Positions 1 through 64,000 of a stretch of 64,000 nt of DNA are shown one piece after another. The position numbers and the translations under genes were made by a program. The first letter of the stretch is position 1. Every line of letters begins with the position of its first letter. The notes beneath the pieces are model-generated. The model was not told the DNA's origin and did no database searches. It saw nothing but the letters and a program-made list of their open reading frames with translations. Location of the stretch: contig NC_135571.1 in the NCBI RefSeq assembly GCF_964340395.1, positions 2,287,111 through 2,351,110 on the forward strand. The letters are read 5' to 3'. This DNA comes from Glandiceps talaboti (lineage: Eukaryota > Hemichordata > Enteropneusta > Spengelidae).

Positions 1-1
1 A

Positions 2-16261
<16,260 letters not shown>

Positions 16262-16982
16262 CTTGTACCTCACTAGAATTTTGATTATTAATGTTCTGAT
16301 AAACGGACTGATGAACGATATTAAATTAGAACATAATCTATGTTATAGGGAAAAAGGTAACCGTGTTACTGAAATCAAGCATTTACTTTCTATACATTTT
16401 CAAATCTGAAATACTTATTAATTTGTTACTCCCACCTAAGAATATCAATATTTCATAATGGACAGCTCAATCCTTCCAAATACAGATAAATTAGATTGAA
16501 GTTGAAACTAGTTTCAAAGTGATTGCGATATTCACTACCTTAGGAGTAGCATACCATACGCTTAACACTGCATCACCCCGTGACTAATCGTTTCATGTGA
16601 AACCGCATATTACCAGTAATGGCCAACTTGAATCCGCCATATTGAATTATGTATTCGACCTTGGTATAAATACATTCCCACAATCCTTTACGAGTCTATC
16701 GTTCGATAGTCTCAGCCAATGAGAGCACGTTATTTTAGTACGTATGCATGTATGTATGCAGGAACCTAAACCAAGATACCACCCGTCTTAAATTCTTGAA
16801 CACAGTGTGAATGTTGTTTCTTTTATGTCTTCATTTGGTGACAGAGTTTAATACATTTTTTTGTCGTACATGACACAAGCCTGCATGTTATTATGGGACA
16901 CTAATTACACTTTTCTTTGTGGCTATGTTACTTCTTTGTTGGAATTGTATATTTGTAATCATGACTATAGATTCTTCGTATG

Positions 16983-16988
16983 AATAAA
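16983..16988 (+). terminator. Candidate poly(A) signal, plus-strand gene
   Basis: AATAAA about 720 bases after the TAG stop, followed by GT-rich sequence. A weaker ATTAAA lies at 16320-16325. Which is used cannot be told from sequence. Confidence 0.4.
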
Positions 16989-17493
16989 GTGTACTTTGCC
17001 AGTGCAATCAAAGAATGAAGTCTGTAGTTTCCTCTGAATACATACATTTAGATAATTCATACTTTCCCTGTTTGTAATAGGTTCTGTTTGTTCATGGTCT
17101 GATGTCGACACTTGTAGTTATTGTGTCTACATATGACCTCATACGAATTCGTTGACCTCTTCATATAGTATGTTTAAATGCTCTGCAACCAAACCCCCAA
17201 AATTGAGATAACGTAGTGTAAAATCGGAATACGGTCGTCAGGAACTAGACTACTGACAGAGGTTGGTTGTCCGCCAACGATTTCTTGAACGTGTTTTGCT
17301 CGGATTATGAATTATGAAGTTGTGGTATTTGTTATTCTGCGTCGATTTAATGTGACATTTGACCTCCCTCATACTTGGCATTTACTTTATGTCGTGTACC
17401 ATGTTATAACAGTGTACATGCAAATCAATCTTGATTCTTTCACACAAATTAAAAAACAAACGTTCCATGTTTGTTTTTTCATAGATACCAATT

Positions 17494-17499
17494 TTTATT
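17494..17499 (-). terminator. Candidate poly(A) signal, minus-strand gene
   Basis: AATAAA on the minus strand, about 265 bases after the stop at 17764. An ATTAAA variant lies much closer at 17735-17740. Confidence 0.4.
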
Positions 17500-17763
17500 G
17501 ACCCAACAAATATTTGAAAACAGAACCATGACAATAGTTGTAAGTTGAGATCAATGGAGCTCGTGTAATTTTGAATGCCTCGATAAATAGATTATGCATA
17601 TGTGAGTTTTCGATTTCACCAATCAACGCACGTTGCATCAAATGTTGTTTATCCTCAACATTCTAAATAATTCAATTTCATCAAAGCCATCTATATATAC
17701 CTTCACCACCCCAATTGTATGTCATTTCTCATGCTTTAATTATTTTCGAATTTGAGTAGCTTC

Positions 17764-63771
<46,008 letters not shown>

Positions 63772-63831
63772 CTACGGTAGATACATGATGACTCGTTAAT
63801 GGCAGTTTGTACAATAGTGTTTATATTACAT

Positions 63832-63934
63832 GGCTTAATGAGGACACAGGAGTATTTTTTTAAAAACCGTGTGAGTAGTTTTTATTTCATAGTAGTAGTT
63901 TAAAAAAAACCTACACCTGTGTCTTCATTAAGCC
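63832..63934. repeat. Short MITE-like element, family C
   Basis: About 103 bases. GGCTTAATGAGGACACAGG at the left and CCTGTGTCTTCATTAAGCC at the right are inverted repeats with one mismatch in this stretch. The interior has CTAC/GTAG and A/T runs, as in 10370-10645. Confidence 0.7.
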
Positions 63935-64000
63935 TCCGTATTTATATGAAGGTTCATGAGCCTGCATGTAACAAGTTAGTAGTTAACCTATCGTCTTCAA

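Larger units (their letters stand above)
16262..17763. other. Convergent intergenic region (two 3' UTRs)
   Basis: About 1.5 kb between the two tail-to-tail stop codons. I see no further coding exon, no RNA gene and no long repeat. It should hold both 3' UTRs. Confidence 0.7.

Overview
The window is animal genomic DNA. It is AT-rich, has GT-AG introns and is crowded with di-, tri-, tetra-, penta- and hexanucleotide microsatellites and short inverted-repeat elements. Nothing in it looks bacterial or plasmid-like. The genes combine F-type lectin (fucolectin/tachylectin-4, 'FTP') domains with pentraxin-like domains. That combination is known from aquatic animals, so a marine invertebrate bilaterian (lophotrochozoan, hemichordate or cephalochordate-like) is the best guess. 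The species cannot be named from the sequence.

Layout. (1) Positions 1-16261, plus strand: the 3' part of a gene made of tandem F-type lectin domains. Nine domains are visible, each split over two exons with phase-1 introns at every boundary. There are 18 exons and 1,582 in-frame codons including the stop, and the 5' end lies outside the window. (2) 16262-17763: short convergent intergenic region with 3' UTRs and candidate poly(A) signals. (3) 17764-63771, minus strand: one very large gene read from high to low coordinates. I could join 51 exons in frame to give 5,013 codons plus a stop, and the 5' end is again outside the window. Its order from the N-terminal side is: 17 pentraxin-like domains alternating with 18 copies of a roughly 37-residue Cys module (CxxxCGD...C), a short acidic linker exon, a Thr/Pro-rich TTEAPP-repeat linker, then 7 F-type lectin domains and a stop. 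(4) 63772-64000: intron with a small inverted-repeat element.

Both products look like extracellular multivalent carbohydrate-recognition proteins. No transmembrane segment or GPI-type tail follows the last domain of either gene, so secretion is inferred; no signal peptide can be seen because both starts are missing. Only one of the 16 F-type lectin domains (domain 4 of the plus-strand gene) keeps the complete canonical fucose-binding triad. In the others the histidine position holds Gln, Leu, Ser, Lys or Met. The pentraxin domains keep the conserved Cys pair and the HxCxxW region but have lost most acidic calcium-ligand positions.

The minus-strand gene has grown by nested duplication. A four-unit block (types a-b-c-d, about 7-8 kb) is present twice nearly intact and a third time in part. 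In the lectin part, a two-domain block is duplicated. Introns hold several families of MITE-like inverted-repeat elements, some with copies at both ends of the window.
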